Assembly: GCA_030599515.1 (NCBI GenBank)
Contig: JAUVNV010000158.1
Span: forward strand, 1-6,085
Reading direction: 5' to 3'
DNA: 6,085 nt
From: Acidimicrobiia bacterium
Lineage (GTDB): Bacteria; Actinomycetota; Acidimicrobiia; Spongiisociales; UBA5794
The notes beneath the pieces are model-generated. The model ran no database searches. It saw nothing but the letters and a program-made list of their open reading frames with translations, and was not told the DNA's origin. The position numbers and the translations under genes were made by a program. Shown piece by piece: positions 5,906 to 6,085 of the stretch. How positions within the stretch are numbered: the first letter of the stretch is position 1; every line of letters starts with the position of its first letter.

Positions 5906-6085
5906 TTAGCCGCCTCGTTCCACAGCTTCGCGGAGGTCGGCTACTGCTGCTCCGAGAGCGCTTGCTGCCTCCTCGGGCGTGTCCGCTTCCAGGACCCTTC
6001 TCACCAGGGCGCTGCCCACGATCACACCGTCGGCCGTCGTCGCGGCTGCTGCGGCTTGCTCCGGGGTTGAGATGCCGACGCCGGC
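5906..6085 (-). CDS. trpA: Tryptophan synthase alpha chain, C-terminal 59 residues
   Basis: The alpha subunit cleaves indole-3-glycerol phosphate to indole and glyceraldehyde-3-phosphate and passes indole to TrpB through a tunnel. Only the end of the TIM barrel is in the window, the start lying beyond the right edge. It opens with AGVGISTPEQA, the family's G-F-G-I-S-type phosphate-binding loop before barrel strand 8, then has ADGVIVGSALV, whose G-S pair also contacts the substrate phosphate, and ends in the usual C-terminal helix (AAVADLREAVERGG). The stop is TAA at 5906–5908. Val replaces the common Phe in the GFGIS loop, a conservative change. Other trp genes would be expected to the right. 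It is convergent with tRNA-Leu, 65 bp apart. Confidence 0.92.
   Translation of the reverse strand, partial: AGVGISTPEQAAAAATTADGVIVGSALVRRVLEADTPEEAASALGAAVADLREAVERGG

Noticed and set aside
5720..6070. A 116-codon plus-strand open frame over the tRNA and trpA
   Set aside because: It translates the tRNA, the heptamer repeats and the antisense of trpA; no protein signal.

Overview
The window is GC-rich chromosomal DNA from an actinobacterium-like organism. The evidence is the polA–rpsA gene pair, an S1 protein with four S1 domains, a Pol I with a degenerate proofreading domain, and a tRNA gene that does not encode its CCA end. A deep actinobacterial lineage such as Acidimicrobiia is my best guess, from general resemblance only. 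No phage, transposase, integrase, CRISPR array or obvious defence system is visible.

Layout, left to right. 1–786 (minus) is the N-terminal part of a CpaB/RcpC-type Flp pilus assembly protein that runs off the left edge. 909–2495 (minus) is rpsA, ribosomal protein S1, with a long acidic N-terminal extension. 2604–5201 (minus) is polA, DNA polymerase I. 5202–5373 is an unusual intergenic stretch made largely of short 7-bp tandem repeats behind a GC hairpin. 5374–5664 (minus) is a 96-residue coiled-coil protein of unknown function. 5758–5840 (plus) is tRNA-Leu(CAA). 5847–5897 is a GC hairpin followed by a second heptamer array. 5906–6085 (minus) is the C-terminal end of trpA, which enters from the right edge.

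All protein genes read on the minus strand; only the tRNA reads on plus. It is divergent from the coiled-coil gene and convergent with trpA. polA and rpsA are housekeeping genes for replication/repair and translation, and their order is the one known from mycobacteria. There coaE follows rpsA; here a pilus gene does. Most of the sequence is ordinary core genome, and no stretch longer than 300 bases lacks a gene.

The most interesting signal lies in the two gaps flanking the coiled-coil gene and the tRNA. Each contains a perfect GC-rich hairpin with a 3-nt loop, then exactly 6 nt, then a tandem array of 7-bp units that begins with GGTAGTC, in the same orientation. This looks like a dispersed composite repeat. 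The polA-side gap also holds two other heptamer families (GCTGCAA, CTTGWRG) and an 8-bp repeat that contains the end of the coiled-coil gene.
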